From: Rhizobium sp. NFR03
GTDB lineage: Bacteria > Pseudomonadota > Alphaproteobacteria > Rhizobiales > Rhizobiaceae
Direction: 5' to 3'
NCBI RefSeq assembly: GCF_900111275.1
Contig: NZ_FOGR01000007.1
Coordinates: 62,001 to 126,000, forward strand
DNA length: 64,000 nucleotides
Position numbers and translations under genes: made by a program. Positions 52,349-60,692 of the stretch are shown here, piece by piece. The stretch's first letter is position 1. The number at the start of each line of letters is the position of its first letter. A model generated the notes under the pieces. It had not been told where the DNA came from and did not search any database. It was given only the letters and a program-made list of their open reading frames with translations.

Positions 52349-52467
52349 CGCTTCGTCGGCATGGCTGCGGCGTACATTTTCCTACTGTAACTCCGACGTC
52401 ATTTCTCCGTTCGGGTCAAAGATCATCCTGCCGCCGATGTGTGGCGATGACGGAGAAAGGAACGACC

Positions 52468-52665
52468 ATGCAGACGGATGTACAAGGTTCACCACGAGAT
52501 GAGGGCCGTCCGGAGGCGCGGGCGCTTCCCTCCGTTATCGCGCATCTGATCGCAGCAAAGGATATCGCGCGTTTCGAAGAGGCGCGCACATCTCGTCCCC
52601 TTGTTCATGTCATCGACGCAGCACTCGATGCCGCATATCGGCACTACCGGATGGCCGCAGATTGA
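52468..52665 (+). CDS. Small hypothetical protein (65 aa)
   Basis: Read from the ATG at 52468 with AAAGGA upstream; the frame opens earlier at 52441. The product MQTDVQGSPRDEGRPEARAL ends in a helical half PSVIAHLIAAKDIARFEEAR, then LVHVIDAALDAAYRHYRMA. No family recognised and no membrane segment. Codon bias is in line with neighbours, and nothing overlaps it, so it is probably real but its role is unknown. Confidence 0.5.
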   Translation: MQTDVQGSPRDEGRPEARALPSVIAHLIAAKDIARFEEARTSRPLVHVIDAALDAAYRHYRMAAD

Positions 52666-52809
52666 GGCATCTTTCACAAAATTGCCTCTTGGTTGAAGAC
52701 ATTGCCGGATACGGGCTGTGAAGAAAAATCATGCCTAAATCAGAAGATGGTACATGAACAAAGGTGCGAACGAGGCGTTTCGGAGGACCACTGAACAGTA
52801 GGATACCCT

Positions 52810-53169
52810 ATGAAGCATCTCCTCCTTCTTACCGGTTTTTCCCTGTCGCTTGCTGCGGGATCAGGGATGGCTCAGGATACGCCGCCGCCACCGCCAGCTC
52901 CTCCCGTCGCAGCTGATGCCATGGCCCCGCCGCCGCCGCCGCCACCACCGGCTGGTCCGCGTGGTCCTGAAGAAGCAATGAGGGGCGGTAAGGGTCCGCA
53001 CGGTCCCGAAGGTCATCGCCCGCCGCCGCCACCGTCAAAGGCGGCGCATTATCGGATCGAAACGGACGATGTGAAGATCGATCTGAAATGCGCCGACGAC
53101 GAGCCTGCGAAGGCCTGCGCCGACCTCCTGATGTCGACCATCGACAAGCTCGGGATCGCACGAGACTAG
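52810..53169 (+). CDS. Secreted proline-rich protein (119 aa)
   Basis: The product has a Sec signal peptide (LTGFSLSLAAGSGMAQD, cleavage near residue 22), then long runs of proline (PPPPPAPP, PPPPPPPPAG) interspersed with Gly/His, and a compact C-terminal half ISRIETDDVKI-like segment with CADDEPAKACADLLMSTIDKL holding two cysteines. It resembles small rhizobial periplasmic proteins of unknown role. A perfect intrinsic terminator follows. It is preceded by no obvious partner. Confidence 0.7.
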   Translation: MKHLLLLTGFSLSLAAGSGMAQDTPPPPPAPPVAADAMAPPPPPPPPAGPRGPEEAMRGGKGPHGPEGHRPPPPPSKAAHYRIETDDVKIDLKCADDEPAKACADLLMSTIDKLGIARD

Positions 53170-53204
53170 ATCCCTCGCCAGATGACGCATTGACGAGACG
53201 TCCT

Positions 53205-53231
53205 ACACCGGCAGGTCTCCACTGCCGGTGT
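53205..53231 (+). terminator. Strong Rho-independent terminator
   Basis: ACACCGGCAG pairs perfectly with CTGCCGGTGT (10 bp) around a 7-base loop, followed immediately by TTCTTTTT. It ends the proline-rich protein gene. Confidence 0.9.
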
Positions 53232-53272
53232 TCTTTTTCGAGGAAATGTTCGTCCGCGACGAACGCTGATAG

Positions 53273-54070
53273 CTATCGAGCGCCCGGCAATGGCGCTCTC
53301 CGAATGTCGTTCAGAAGCGTGACCAAGCCTTGAGCCTGATGCGCTGCCAGCGCCTTGCCCTTGTCTATCGTGGCTTGTGCTGCCTCGCCGACAGCCCCGG
53401 CCGGGTTGAGATCGCTGGCAATCCACGCGTAGGCGTGTGTGCCTGTGGCGCGCAACAGCGCAAAATCCTCTTCATCCCGCATAACGGTCGAGGCAAAATC
53501 CTCGGCCTTTTCCATATCGACGGCTTCCGGCCGGAAGTTCAGGATGAGGGATGTCTCGGCGTCACCCCCGTGAATTCCGAAGCGGTTCTCTACATCCGAG
53601 AAAAGCCCTTCCGGCTTGCCAAAGCGGGACCAAGAGGTTTTTGCTACCAGCATTCCCTCGGTCACCCGAAGTTCGCGCGCGACAATGCCCATGACCTCTT
53701 CGTTGCCGCCGTGAGAGTTGACGATGACCAGTTTGCGGATGCCCGCGCGGGCGACCGACTGCCCGAGCGCGATCCAGTGGTCGATCAGCACGGTCGCCGG
53801 AATGGTCAGCGTGCCCGGCGCGTGCAGATGTTCGTTCGACTTGCCGACCGATTGAATGGGCAGAATGCGCAGGTCCAGATCTCGCGGTAACAAGGGGGTC
53901 AGCGTCTTCAGCATGCCCCGCGCGATCGTCGCATCCGTGCCGCAGCCGAGATGGGGCCCGTGCTGCTCCGTTGCCGCGATGGGCAACAGCGCAATCGTCT
54001 CCATCGGATCGATGTTCTGAAAGTCTGTGGTCGCAAAATCGCCCCACCAAATCTTCCGTCGCTCGCTCAT
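53273..54070 (-). CDS. Creatininase-family amidohydrolase
   Basis: The 265-residue product has the creatininase fold markers: metal ligands in IAATEQHGPHLGCGTDATIA (E, H, D), NSHGGNEEV, and HGGDAETSL (H, E). This family hydrolyses cyclic or formyl amides (creatinine, Fapy deformylation, 3-dehydro-scyllo-inosose). Its ATG overlaps the stop of the Rid-family gene (ATGA), so the two are a coupled pair. They are divergent from a thiamin-pyrimidine-type ABC importer gene set, suggesting ring-opening of an imported nitrogen heterocycle. Substrate unknown. Confidence 0.88.
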   Translation of the reverse strand: MSERRKIWWGDFATTDFQNIDPMETIALLPIAATEQHGPHLGCGTDATIARGMLKTLTPLLPRDLDLRILPIQSVGKSNEHLHAPGTLTIPATVLIDHWIALGQSVARAGIRKLVIVNSHGGNEEVMGIVARELRVTEGMLVAKTSWSRFGKPEGLFSDVENRFGIHGGDAETSLILNFRPEAVDMEKAEDFASTVMRDEEDFALLRATGTHAYAWIASDLNPAGAVGEAAQATIDKGKALAAHQAQGLVTLLNDIRRAPLPGAR

Positions 54071-54537
54071 GGTCTCGGTTCCTCTTCTGCCAAGGGCGTA
54101 TCGACACCGGCCGCGACGACCTCGATCTCCACCACGAACTCTGCACGTGTAAAGCCGTTGACGATCATCAGGGTCGATGCCGGGGGATGCTCTGCAAACA
54201 GCCTATCGCGCACGCGCATGTAAGGCGCCATGTGCTCGCGGCCGGTGACATAGGCGTTGATCCGTACGACATGGGCAAGACTCATTCCGGCCCCTTCGAG
54301 GATCGCCTTGATATTGGCAAAGCAGATCTCGGCCTGTCCCTCGCAGTCAGGCGGCACGGTCTCGTCAGCCCCGAGGCCCAGTTGCCCGGAGCAGAAGACG
54401 AGCCGCGCACCGGCAGCGATTTCGACGCCATGGCTGTAGGCCGCAAAGGGTGGCGCTATGCCTGCGACAGGAACGGGACGATGCGCCGGATTCGACGCGG
54501 TGGGAGATGTGGAGAATTTCGAAAAAATGCCTTGCAA
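54067..54537 (-). CDS. Rid-family (RidA/YjgF-like) protein lacking the catalytic Arg
   Basis: The 156-residue product has the Rid fold: LVFCSGQLGLG, QAEICFANIKAILEGAG, HVVRINAYV and EFVVEIEVVAA. Where RidA enamine deaminases have PARSxVEV, this protein has PASTLMIV, so the essential Arg is replaced by Ser. It is therefore not expected to be a canonical 2-aminoacrylate deaminase and may act on, or just bind, the pathway's intermediate, as other Rid subfamilies do. An extra 25-30 residues at the N-terminus exceed the usual length. It is coupled to the creatininase gene. Confidence 0.85.
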   Translation of the reverse strand: MQGIFSKFSTSPTASNPAHRPVPVAGIAPPFAAYSHGVEIAAGARLVFCSGQLGLGADETVPPDCEGQAEICFANIKAILEGAGMSLAHVVRINAYVTGREHMAPYMRVRDRLFAEHPPASTLMIVNGFTRAEFVVEIEVVAAGVDTPLAEEEPRP

Positions 54538-54555
54538 TTGTGCATGCCTCTTTTA

Positions 54556-54578
54556 GTATCATCGCATTCCGCTGATAC
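54556..54578. promoter_or_regulatory. Dyad GTATCA-N11-TGATAC in divergent promoter
   Basis: GTATCA (54556-54561) and TGATAC (54573-54578) form a perfect inverted repeat with an 11-bp centre. It lies between the Rid/creatininase pair and the importer operon, so a single regulator, perhaps the LysR protein encoded at the operon end, could control both directions. Confidence 0.5.
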
Positions 54579-54662
54579 AGTACACATTCGAAAGCCGATT
54601 ACCACCCCATTCATCAGCTCAACTTATTCTGCCGCTCCCAAATCCAGAAGGATCTTGTCGTC

Positions 54663-55667
54663 ATGCCGAACCTGCCCGCCTCTGCATTCCTTCTGTCTCT
54701 GGCCTTTGCGGTCGCCACGCCGGCGCTGGCCGCAGACAAGGTGACCTTCGGCACGAACTGGCTCGCCCAGGCCGAGCACGGCGGCTACTATCAGGCGATC
54801 GCGGACGGTACCTATGCGAAATACGGGCTCGACGTTTCCATCCGGCAAGGCGGGCCGCAGGCTGCAAATCGCAACCTGCTGATTGCGGGTCAGATCGATT
54901 TCTACATGGGTGGCACGCTCGGCTCGTTCGATGCGGTGGCACAGGGCATTCCGCTCGTTACGGTCGCCGCCATCTTCCAGAAGGATCCGCAGGGCATCCT
55001 CGCGCATCCCGATGCCGGCATCGAGCGTTTCGAGGATCTGGCGAAGGCCAAGACGATCTTCATGGGCAAGGAAGGTTTCACCACCTATTTCACGTGGATG
55101 AAGGCCAATTTCAAGGGCTTCTCCGACGAGCAGTTCAAGCCCTACCAGTTCAACCCCGGCCCGTTCCTTGCCGACAAGGCTTCGGCCCAGCAGGGCTACA
55201 TCACCTCGGAACCCTTCGAGATCGAACATCAGGCCGGCTTCAAGCCCAAGGTCTTCCTTCTCGCCGATGCCGGCTACGATCCTTATTCCACGACGATCGA
55301 GACGCAGACGGCACTGGTGGAGAAGAATCCGGACCTCGTGCAGCGCTTCGTCGATGCGACGGCCATCGGCTGGTACAATTACATGTATGGCGACAACAAG
55401 GCTGCCAACGCCCTGATCAAGACCGACAATCCCGAGATGACGGATGAGCAGCTGGCCTTCTCGCTTGCCAAAATGAAGGAATTCGACGTTCTGGAATCCG
55501 GCGACGCCAAGGAGGGCGGTATCGGATGCATGACCGACGCACACTACAAGGACTTCTACGACAAGATGGCGGCCATCGACGTTGTGAAGAAGGACCTCGA
55601 TATCAAGAAATCCTACACGCTGCAGTTCACGTGCAAGAAGGTGGGCATGGACCTGAAGAAGTCCTGA
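54663..55667 (+). CDS. ABC transporter substrate-binding protein, NMT1/THI5-like
   Basis: The 334-residue product has a Sec signal (LSLAFAVATPALAADKV, cleavage near residue 21) and an NMT1/THI5 (SsuA-like) fold: WLAQAEHGGYYQAIADGTYAKYG, then QGGPQAANRNLLIAGQIDFYMGG. Relatives bind thiamin pyrimidine precursors, riboflavin or aromatic sulfonates. It opens the importer operon, and three downstream enzymes act on nitrogen rings, so a pyrimidine-like ligand is likely. Confidence 0.88.
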   Translation: MPNLPASAFLLSLAFAVATPALAADKVTFGTNWLAQAEHGGYYQAIADGTYAKYGLDVSIRQGGPQAANRNLLIAGQIDFYMGGTLGSFDAVAQGIPLVTVAAIFQKDPQGILAHPDAGIERFEDLAKAKTIFMGKEGFTTYFTWMKANFKGFSDEQFKPYQFNPGPFLADKASAQQGYITSEPFEIEHQAGFKPKVFLLADAGYDPYSTTIETQTALVEKNPDLVQRFVDATAIGWYNYMYGDNKAANALIKTDNPEMTDEQLAFSLAKMKEFDVLESGDAKEGGIGCMTDAHYKDFYDKMAAIDVVKKDLDIKKSYTLQFTCKKVGMDLKKS

Positions 55668-55671
55668 TCCG

Positions 55672-56526
55672 ATGAAGCAGGCCGTTCCCTCCGACAATCC
55701 CCTCGGCAGTGACGCGTCGCCCGCCCCCGCGTCACCCCGTAGTGTCGTGTCGCTCCGCGATGTCACCAAGCGCTTCTCCAACGGCACGCTCGCCCTCTCG
55801 CGCATGACCATGGATATCCGCAAGGGCGAGTTCGTCAGTTTGCTCGGACCTTCCGGCTGCGGCAAGTCGACGGCGCTGCGGATCATTGCGGGGCTCGGGC
55901 GTCCGTCGCAGGGCCTCGTGGACTGGCCGGCCTCGCGGATCGGCCGGGACGGGCGACCGGATGCCGATATCGGATTTGTCTTTCAGGAGCCGACGCTGAT
56001 GCCCTGGAAGCCGGTGTTCGACAATGCCTATCTGCCTCTTCGCCTGAAGGGCATGGGCAAAGGCGAGGTCCGCGACCGGGTGATGGCCGCGCTGGAAACG
56101 GTGGGTCTCAAGGACTTTGCCAGGGCTTACCCGCGAGAGCTCTCGGGGGGAATGCGTATGCGAGTATCGATTGCCCGCGCTCTCGTGACCGATCCGAAGC
56201 TTCTCCTGATGGACGAGCCCTTCGGTGCGCTTGACGAGATTACCCGGCAAAAACTGAACGATGACGTGCTCCGTCTCTGGAGCGAGAAGGATCTGACCGT
56301 GGTGTTCGTCACGCACTCCGTCTTCGAAGCCGCCTATCTCTCCAGCCGCATCGCCGTCATGGGCGCACGGCCCGGCCGGGTCGTCGCGGATATGATGCTG
56401 CCGCGCCCCGAAGGTCGCGAGAAGGACTTGGGCTTTCGCGCATCCGAAGCCTATGCCGATCTCTGCCGAAGCGTTTCGCAGGCACTGGGCCATGCCATCG
56501 CGGCACCCGTCAGCGAGGGCGCCTGA
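55672..56526 (+). CDS. ABC transporter ATP-binding protein (nitrate/sulfonate/taurine type)
   Basis: The 284-residue ATPase starts 4 bp after the binding-protein stop. Walker A GPSGCGKST, Q-loop FQEP, signature LSGGMRMRVSIARALVTDP and Walker B LLLMDEPFGALD are intact; QKLNDDVLRLW and THSVFEAAYLSSR fit the SsuB/TauB/ThiZ group. An N-terminal Ser/Pro/Ala-rich 20 residues precede the domain. Confidence 0.93.
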   Translation: MKQAVPSDNPLGSDASPAPASPRSVVSLRDVTKRFSNGTLALSRMTMDIRKGEFVSLLGPSGCGKSTALRIIAGLGRPSQGLVDWPASRIGRDGRPDADIGFVFQEPTLMPWKPVFDNAYLPLRLKGMGKGEVRDRVMAALETVGLKDFARAYPRELSGGMRMRVSIARALVTDPKLLLMDEPFGALDEITRQKLNDDVLRLWSEKDLTVVFVTHSVFEAAYLSSRIAVMGARPGRVVADMMLPRPEGREKDLGFRASEAYADLCRSVSQALGHAIAAPVSEGA

Positions 56527-56527
56527 C

Positions 56528-57361
56528 ATGGCGGCCGTTCCCGATCCTGCCTCGACCGAAGACAAGCCGGGCCTTGGCCGTAGCCGGCTGCTGCGGGTAG
56601 CGGTTCCCGCCATCATGCTCGGTCTGACCCTGCTCGTCTGGGAGATCTATGTCCGCGTCAACGCCGTGCCCCCGTACATCCTGCCGGCACCGAGCCTCGT
56701 TGCGCAGACGCTGGTCAAGGACTGGGGCACCCTCTATCCGGCCCTGCTCGTCACGCTGCGCATCACATTTTCAGCGCTCATCCTCGCGCTCGTCGGCGGC
56801 ACGCTGCTGGCCGTTCTGCTCGTCCAGTCGAAATGGGTGGAGCTGGCGCTCTACCCCTATGCCGTCATCCTGCAGGTGACGCCGATCGTCGCCATCGCGC
56901 CGCTCATCCTCGTCTACGTCTCCTCGACGCAGGCGGCGATCATGATCTGCGCCTTCCTCGTCGCCTTCTTCCCCATCCTGTCCAACATGGTGCAGGGCCT
57001 GAAGAGCGTCGATCACAATCTGCTTAATCTCTATGATCTCTATGGCGCAAGCCGCTGGCAGCAACTTCGCATGCTGAAGCTGCCGGCCGCGCTGCCATAT
57101 TTCATGACAGGGCTGAAGATCGGTGGCGGATTATCGCTTATCGCGGCTGTCGTCGCTGAGTTTGCGGCGGGCTCTGCCGGCGCGGGCTCCGGTCTCGCCT
57201 TCCGGCTGCTCGAGGCGCAGTACCGCCTCAACATTCCCCGGCTGTTCGCGGCACTTGTGCTTCTTTCGGCAACCGGTGTCGCCATTTTCGCCCTCACATC
57301 GGTCGTCGCCTGGCTGTCGCTGCGCCGCTGGCACGAAAGCGCGCTTGCGCGGGAGAACTGA
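56528..57361 (+). CDS. ABC transporter permease (nitrate/sulfonate/taurine type)
   Basis: The 277-residue product is read from the ATG at 56528, one base after the ATPase stop. Six membrane helices; EAA-like loop LLNLYDLYGASRWQQLRMLKLPAALPYF near 165-195. It forms the homodimeric channel for the NMT1-type binder. It ends 4 bp before the amidohydrolase start. Confidence 0.92.
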   Translation: MAAVPDPASTEDKPGLGRSRLLRVAVPAIMLGLTLLVWEIYVRVNAVPPYILPAPSLVAQTLVKDWGTLYPALLVTLRITFSALILALVGGTLLAVLLVQSKWVELALYPYAVILQVTPIVAIAPLILVYVSSTQAAIMICAFLVAFFPILSNMVQGLKSVDHNLLNLYDLYGASRWQQLRMLKLPAALPYFMTGLKIGGGLSLIAAVVAEFAAGSAGAGSGLAFRLLEAQYRLNIPRLFAALVLLSATGVAIFALTSVVAWLSLRRWHESALAREN

Positions 57362-57365
57362 CCAT

Positions 57366-58658
57366 ATGATGGATGACACGACGTCTAACAGGCTCCTGAT
57401 CCGGAAGGGGCGGATTCCCGGCAAGACAGGATTCTTGGCGGCCGACATCCGTCTGGTCGACGGCCTGATCGACACCATCGCCGCATCCGGTTCGCTGACG
57501 CCGGCAGATGGCGAGACGGTGCTGGATGCCGATGACGGCATCGTCCTGCCGGCCTTCGTCGATCTGCACACCCATCTCGACAAGGGGCACATCACGCCGC
57601 GCAAGCCCAATCCGGATGGTTCCTTCATGGGCGCTTTGACGGCTGTTTCAGTCGATCGCATGGCGAACTGGAACGCCGCCGATGTCGAGGCGCGCATGGA
57701 ATTCGCGCTGCGCTGCGCCTATGCGCATGGCACGGCGGCCATCCGGACCCATCTCGATTCCGCTCCGCCCCAGCACGAGATTTCCTGGCCGGTTTTCGCG
57801 CGCAAGCGTGAGGAATGGGCCGGGCGCATCGAGCTTCAGGCGACGGCGCTCTGCGGGCCGGATCATGCGCTCGACAAGGCTCTGGTCGAAGAACTCGCCC
57901 GTACGGTCAAGACCTATGGCGGATCTCTCGGCGGGGCGATCTCCGTCTTCGACCGCGCAGGGGAAGCCATCGCAAACCTCGTGGATGCCGCCGGCCGGCA
58001 TGGCCTCGACCTCGACCTCCATATCGACGAGAGCGGCGATACCGCCTCGCGCAGCCTCTCAATCCTTGCCGACCGCGTGATCGAGACCGGCTTTTCCGGC
58101 CGCGTGCTCGCCGGCCATTGTTGCTCGCTTGCGATCCTCGCCGGCGAAGATGCGAAAGCGACCATTGCCCGCGTCGCCGAGGCCGGCATCTCCGTCGTGT
58201 CACTGCCGATGTGCAATCTTTACCTTCAGGACCGGCAGACCGGGGAAACCCCGCGCTGGCGGGGCGTAACGCTGTTGCGCGAGCTGAAGGCGGCGGGCGT
58301 CGCGGTCTCTGTCGCCTCCGACAATACGCGCGATCCGTTCTACGCCTATGGCGACCTCGATATGATGGAGGTGCTGCGCGAAAGCGTGCGCATCGGGCAT
58401 CTGGACCATCCGGGGGAAGGGCTCGCCGACTGGTTTTCGGCCGTCGCCGCCGTCCCGGCGCAAACCGCCGGCTTTGCCTACGGTGCGACACTGAGCGCCG
58501 GCGCGCCGGCCGATCTCGTCGTCACACGGGCCCGCACGCCGGGCGAACTGTTCTCCCGGCCCCAGTCCGACCGCACCGTCATCCGCGCCGGCAAGGTCAT
58601 CTCGGCAAAGCTACCCGACTATCGCGAACTCGACACCCTTTTCGGAGTGACACCATGA
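57366..58658 (+). CDS. Cytosine-deaminase-like amidohydrolase
   Basis: The 430-residue product is read from the ATG at 57366. It is a metal-dependent amidohydrolase of the CodA group: HxH in PAFVDLHTHLDKGH, metal-ligand His and catalytic Glu in LDLHIDESGD, His in LAGHCCSLA, and terminal Asp in ASDNTRDPFY. Against E. coli cytosine deaminase (HCDEIDD, SHTTAM, HDD) the catalytic set is kept while pocket residues differ. It probably deaminates or hydrolyses a ring imported by the ABC system. Stop overlaps the FAD oxidase start. Confidence 0.88.
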   Translation: MMDDTTSNRLLIRKGRIPGKTGFLAADIRLVDGLIDTIAASGSLTPADGETVLDADDGIVLPAFVDLHTHLDKGHITPRKPNPDGSFMGALTAVSVDRMANWNAADVEARMEFALRCAYAHGTAAIRTHLDSAPPQHEISWPVFARKREEWAGRIELQATALCGPDHALDKALVEELARTVKTYGGSLGGAISVFDRAGEAIANLVDAAGRHGLDLDLHIDESGDTASRSLSILADRVIETGFSGRVLAGHCCSLAILAGEDAKATIARVAEAGISVVSLPMCNLYLQDRQTGETPRWRGVTLLRELKAAGVAVSVASDNTRDPFYAYGDLDMMEVLRESVRIGHLDHPGEGLADWFSAVAAVPAQTAGFAYGATLSAGAPADLVVTRARTPGELFSRPQSDRTVIRAGKVISAKLPDYRELDTLFGVTP

Positions 58659-60055
58659 CGCTCGACGCTTTCCGCAACGATATCGGCTCCATTTCGGTCG
58701 AAGACAATCCCAAGCTGGTTCAGAAGAAGAGCCGCGATTTCTACTGGTATTCGCCGGTGCTCAAGCGCCAGCTGGATCATGTCACGGGCGATCTTATCGT
58801 CAGCCCGAAGTCTGAAGGTGAGGTGGTCGAGGTTCTTGCGGCGGCACACCGGCACGGCATCGCCATCACCCCGCGCGGTGCCGGCACCGGCAATTACGGG
58901 CAGGCCATGCCGCTTGCCGGCGGCGTGGTGCTCAACCTTGCCGAGATGAACCGCATCATCGAAACGAGCCCGGTGCATGTGAAGGCGGAAACCGGCGTCA
59001 TTCTTGAGAAGATCGACCAGCACACGCGGGCAGCGCATGGCAGCGAAATCCGGTTCTTCCCGTCCACCTATCGCACCGCGACAGTCGGCGGCTTCGTTGC
59101 AGGCGGGTCGGGCGGCGTCGGGTCGATCCGTTGGGGCGGCCTGCGGGCGCTCGGCAACATTCTCGGGCTCACCGTCGTCACCTGCGAGGCGGTGCCGCGC
59201 GTGCTGAAGATCGAGGGTGCGGATATCCTCAAGGTCGCGCATGCCTACGGCACCAACGGCATCATCACCGATGTGACACTGCCTCTGACCGCCGCCTATG
59301 ACTGGATCGACAGTCTGGTCGCCTTTCCCGACGTGATGGCCGCAACGCGCTTCGCCGAAGCTCTGGCGCGACAGGATGGTATCCTCACCAAGGAGATCGC
59401 GGTGGTCGGCGCACCCGTGGCACACGACTACTTCCCGCACTACCGGCGTTTCTTCGCACGCGAAGCTTCGCTCGTCGTCATCATCGCGGCGCCGCATGCC
59501 ATGAATGCGCTCTCCCTTCTCACCGCGCATCACAAGGGCGATCTCGTCTTCCGGTCCGACACGGTGCCGCCAGAGGAAAAGCGGCAGTTTCCGCCGGTCT
59601 ACGAACTCTGCTGGAACCATACGACGATGCGCGGCCTGAAGGTCGATCCGTCGATCACCTATCTCCAGACGCAGTATCCGGATTTCGAGCATGTCCGCCG
59701 CATCCACGAGATCCTCGGCGACGAGATGCCGCTCCATCTGGAGATGATCCGCTTCGACGGCCGCGTCGTCTTCTCCGGCCTGCCGATTGTTCGCTATACC
59801 AGCGAGGAGCGATTGGAAGAGATCATCGCCATTCATGAGAACAATGGCTGCCTCGTCTTTAATCCGCACCGCTACACGCTGGAGGAGGGCGGCATGAAGC
59901 AGACGGATGCGAGGCAGCTCGCCTTCAAGCGCGAGGCCGACCCGAAGGGACTGCTGAATCCCGGCAAGATGGTCGCCTGGGAAAATCCGGATTACGACTT
60001 CAACCAGAAGCGTAGCTGGGTCTTTGCCGGGCTGCAAAGCATGGATGCGGCGTGA
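58655..60055 (+). CDS. FAD-binding (GlcD-type) oxidase
   Basis: The 466-residue product, read from the ATG at 58655 (ATGA overlap), has an FAD-binding type 4 (PCMH) domain: GIAITPRGAGTGNYGQAMPLAGG, then TVGGFVAGGSGGVGSIRWGG, and the VAO-type C-terminal half ending GLLNPGKMVAWE. Related enzymes oxidise 2-hydroxy acids, or N-heterocycle-derived alcohols and amines. It follows the amidohydrolase, so it may oxidise its ring-opened product. The subgroup is not one of the well-known (glycolate, D-lactate) types. Confidence 0.85.
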   Translation: MTLDAFRNDIGSISVEDNPKLVQKKSRDFYWYSPVLKRQLDHVTGDLIVSPKSEGEVVEVLAAAHRHGIAITPRGAGTGNYGQAMPLAGGVVLNLAEMNRIIETSPVHVKAETGVILEKIDQHTRAAHGSEIRFFPSTYRTATVGGFVAGGSGGVGSIRWGGLRALGNILGLTVVTCEAVPRVLKIEGADILKVAHAYGTNGIITDVTLPLTAAYDWIDSLVAFPDVMAATRFAEALARQDGILTKEIAVVGAPVAHDYFPHYRRFFAREASLVVIIAAPHAMNALSLLTAHHKGDLVFRSDTVPPEEKRQFPPVYELCWNHTTMRGLKVDPSITYLQTQYPDFEHVRRIHEILGDEMPLHLEMIRFDGRVVFSGLPIVRYTSEERLEEIIAIHENNGCLVFNPHRYTLEEGGMKQTDARQLAFKREADPKGLLNPGKMVAWENPDYDFNQKRSWVFAGLQSMDAA

Positions 60056-60058
60056 GAC

Positions 60059-60655
60059 ATGGCACGTATCCTCCTCATCCACGCGCATCCGGTGGAGACC
60101 AGCTACAGCGCGCAACTGCGGGACGTCGCCCGTCAGGCGCTGGAAGCGCGGGGGCACGAGGTCGATCTCATATCGCTCTACGATGACGGCTTCGACGCGG
60201 TTCTCTCGCGCGAGGAACGCCTGAACTACCATGACGAGACTATCAATATCACGCCTGATATCGCGCCCTATGTTGCGCGCATCCGAGCAGCGGATGCGGT
60301 GGTGCTCGTGCATCCCGTCTGGAATTTCGGCCTGCCGGCGATTCTGAAAGGCTTTTTCGACCGGGTGTTCGTTCCGGGTGTCGCGTTCAAGATGGCGGAT
60401 GGCGACAAGGGCAAGCTCGTGCGCATTCTCCACAACGTCAAGTCGGTGGCGGTCATCACCACGTATGGCGGTCCGCGTTTTCGCGCCATGCTCGTCGGCG
60501 ACCCGCCGCGCAAGGTGGCGCGCCGCGTGCTGTGGGCGATCTTCCGACCGAAAAAGCCGGTGCGCTATCTCGCGCTCTATAATATGAACGGCAACGGCCC
60601 GGCCGAGCTTGAGGCGTTCAAGGCGAAGGTGGCAAAGGCGATGGCATCGTTCTAG
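60059..60655 (+). CDS. NAD(P)H quinone oxidoreductase-family protein (flavodoxin fold)
   Basis: The 198-residue product starts 3 bp after the oxidase stop. The flavodoxin-like fold shows ILLIHAHPVETSYSAQL, VHPVWNFGLPAILKGFFDRVF and VAVITTYGGPRFRAM, as in KefF/MdaB/NQO1-like FMN or FAD reductases. It probably provides or consumes reducing equivalents in the same pathway. Last enzyme before the LysR gene. Confidence 0.88.
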   Translation: MARILLIHAHPVETSYSAQLRDVARQALEARGHEVDLISLYDDGFDAVLSREERLNYHDETINITPDIAPYVARIRAADAVVLVHPVWNFGLPAILKGFFDRVFVPGVAFKMADGDKGKLVRILHNVKSVAVITTYGGPRFRAMLVGDPPRKVARRVLWAIFRPKKPVRYLALYNMNGNGPAELEAFKAKVAKAMASF

Positions 60656-60692
60656 TCTGTTCAGAGCAGGACGTGCCGGAGAAGGAGACAGC

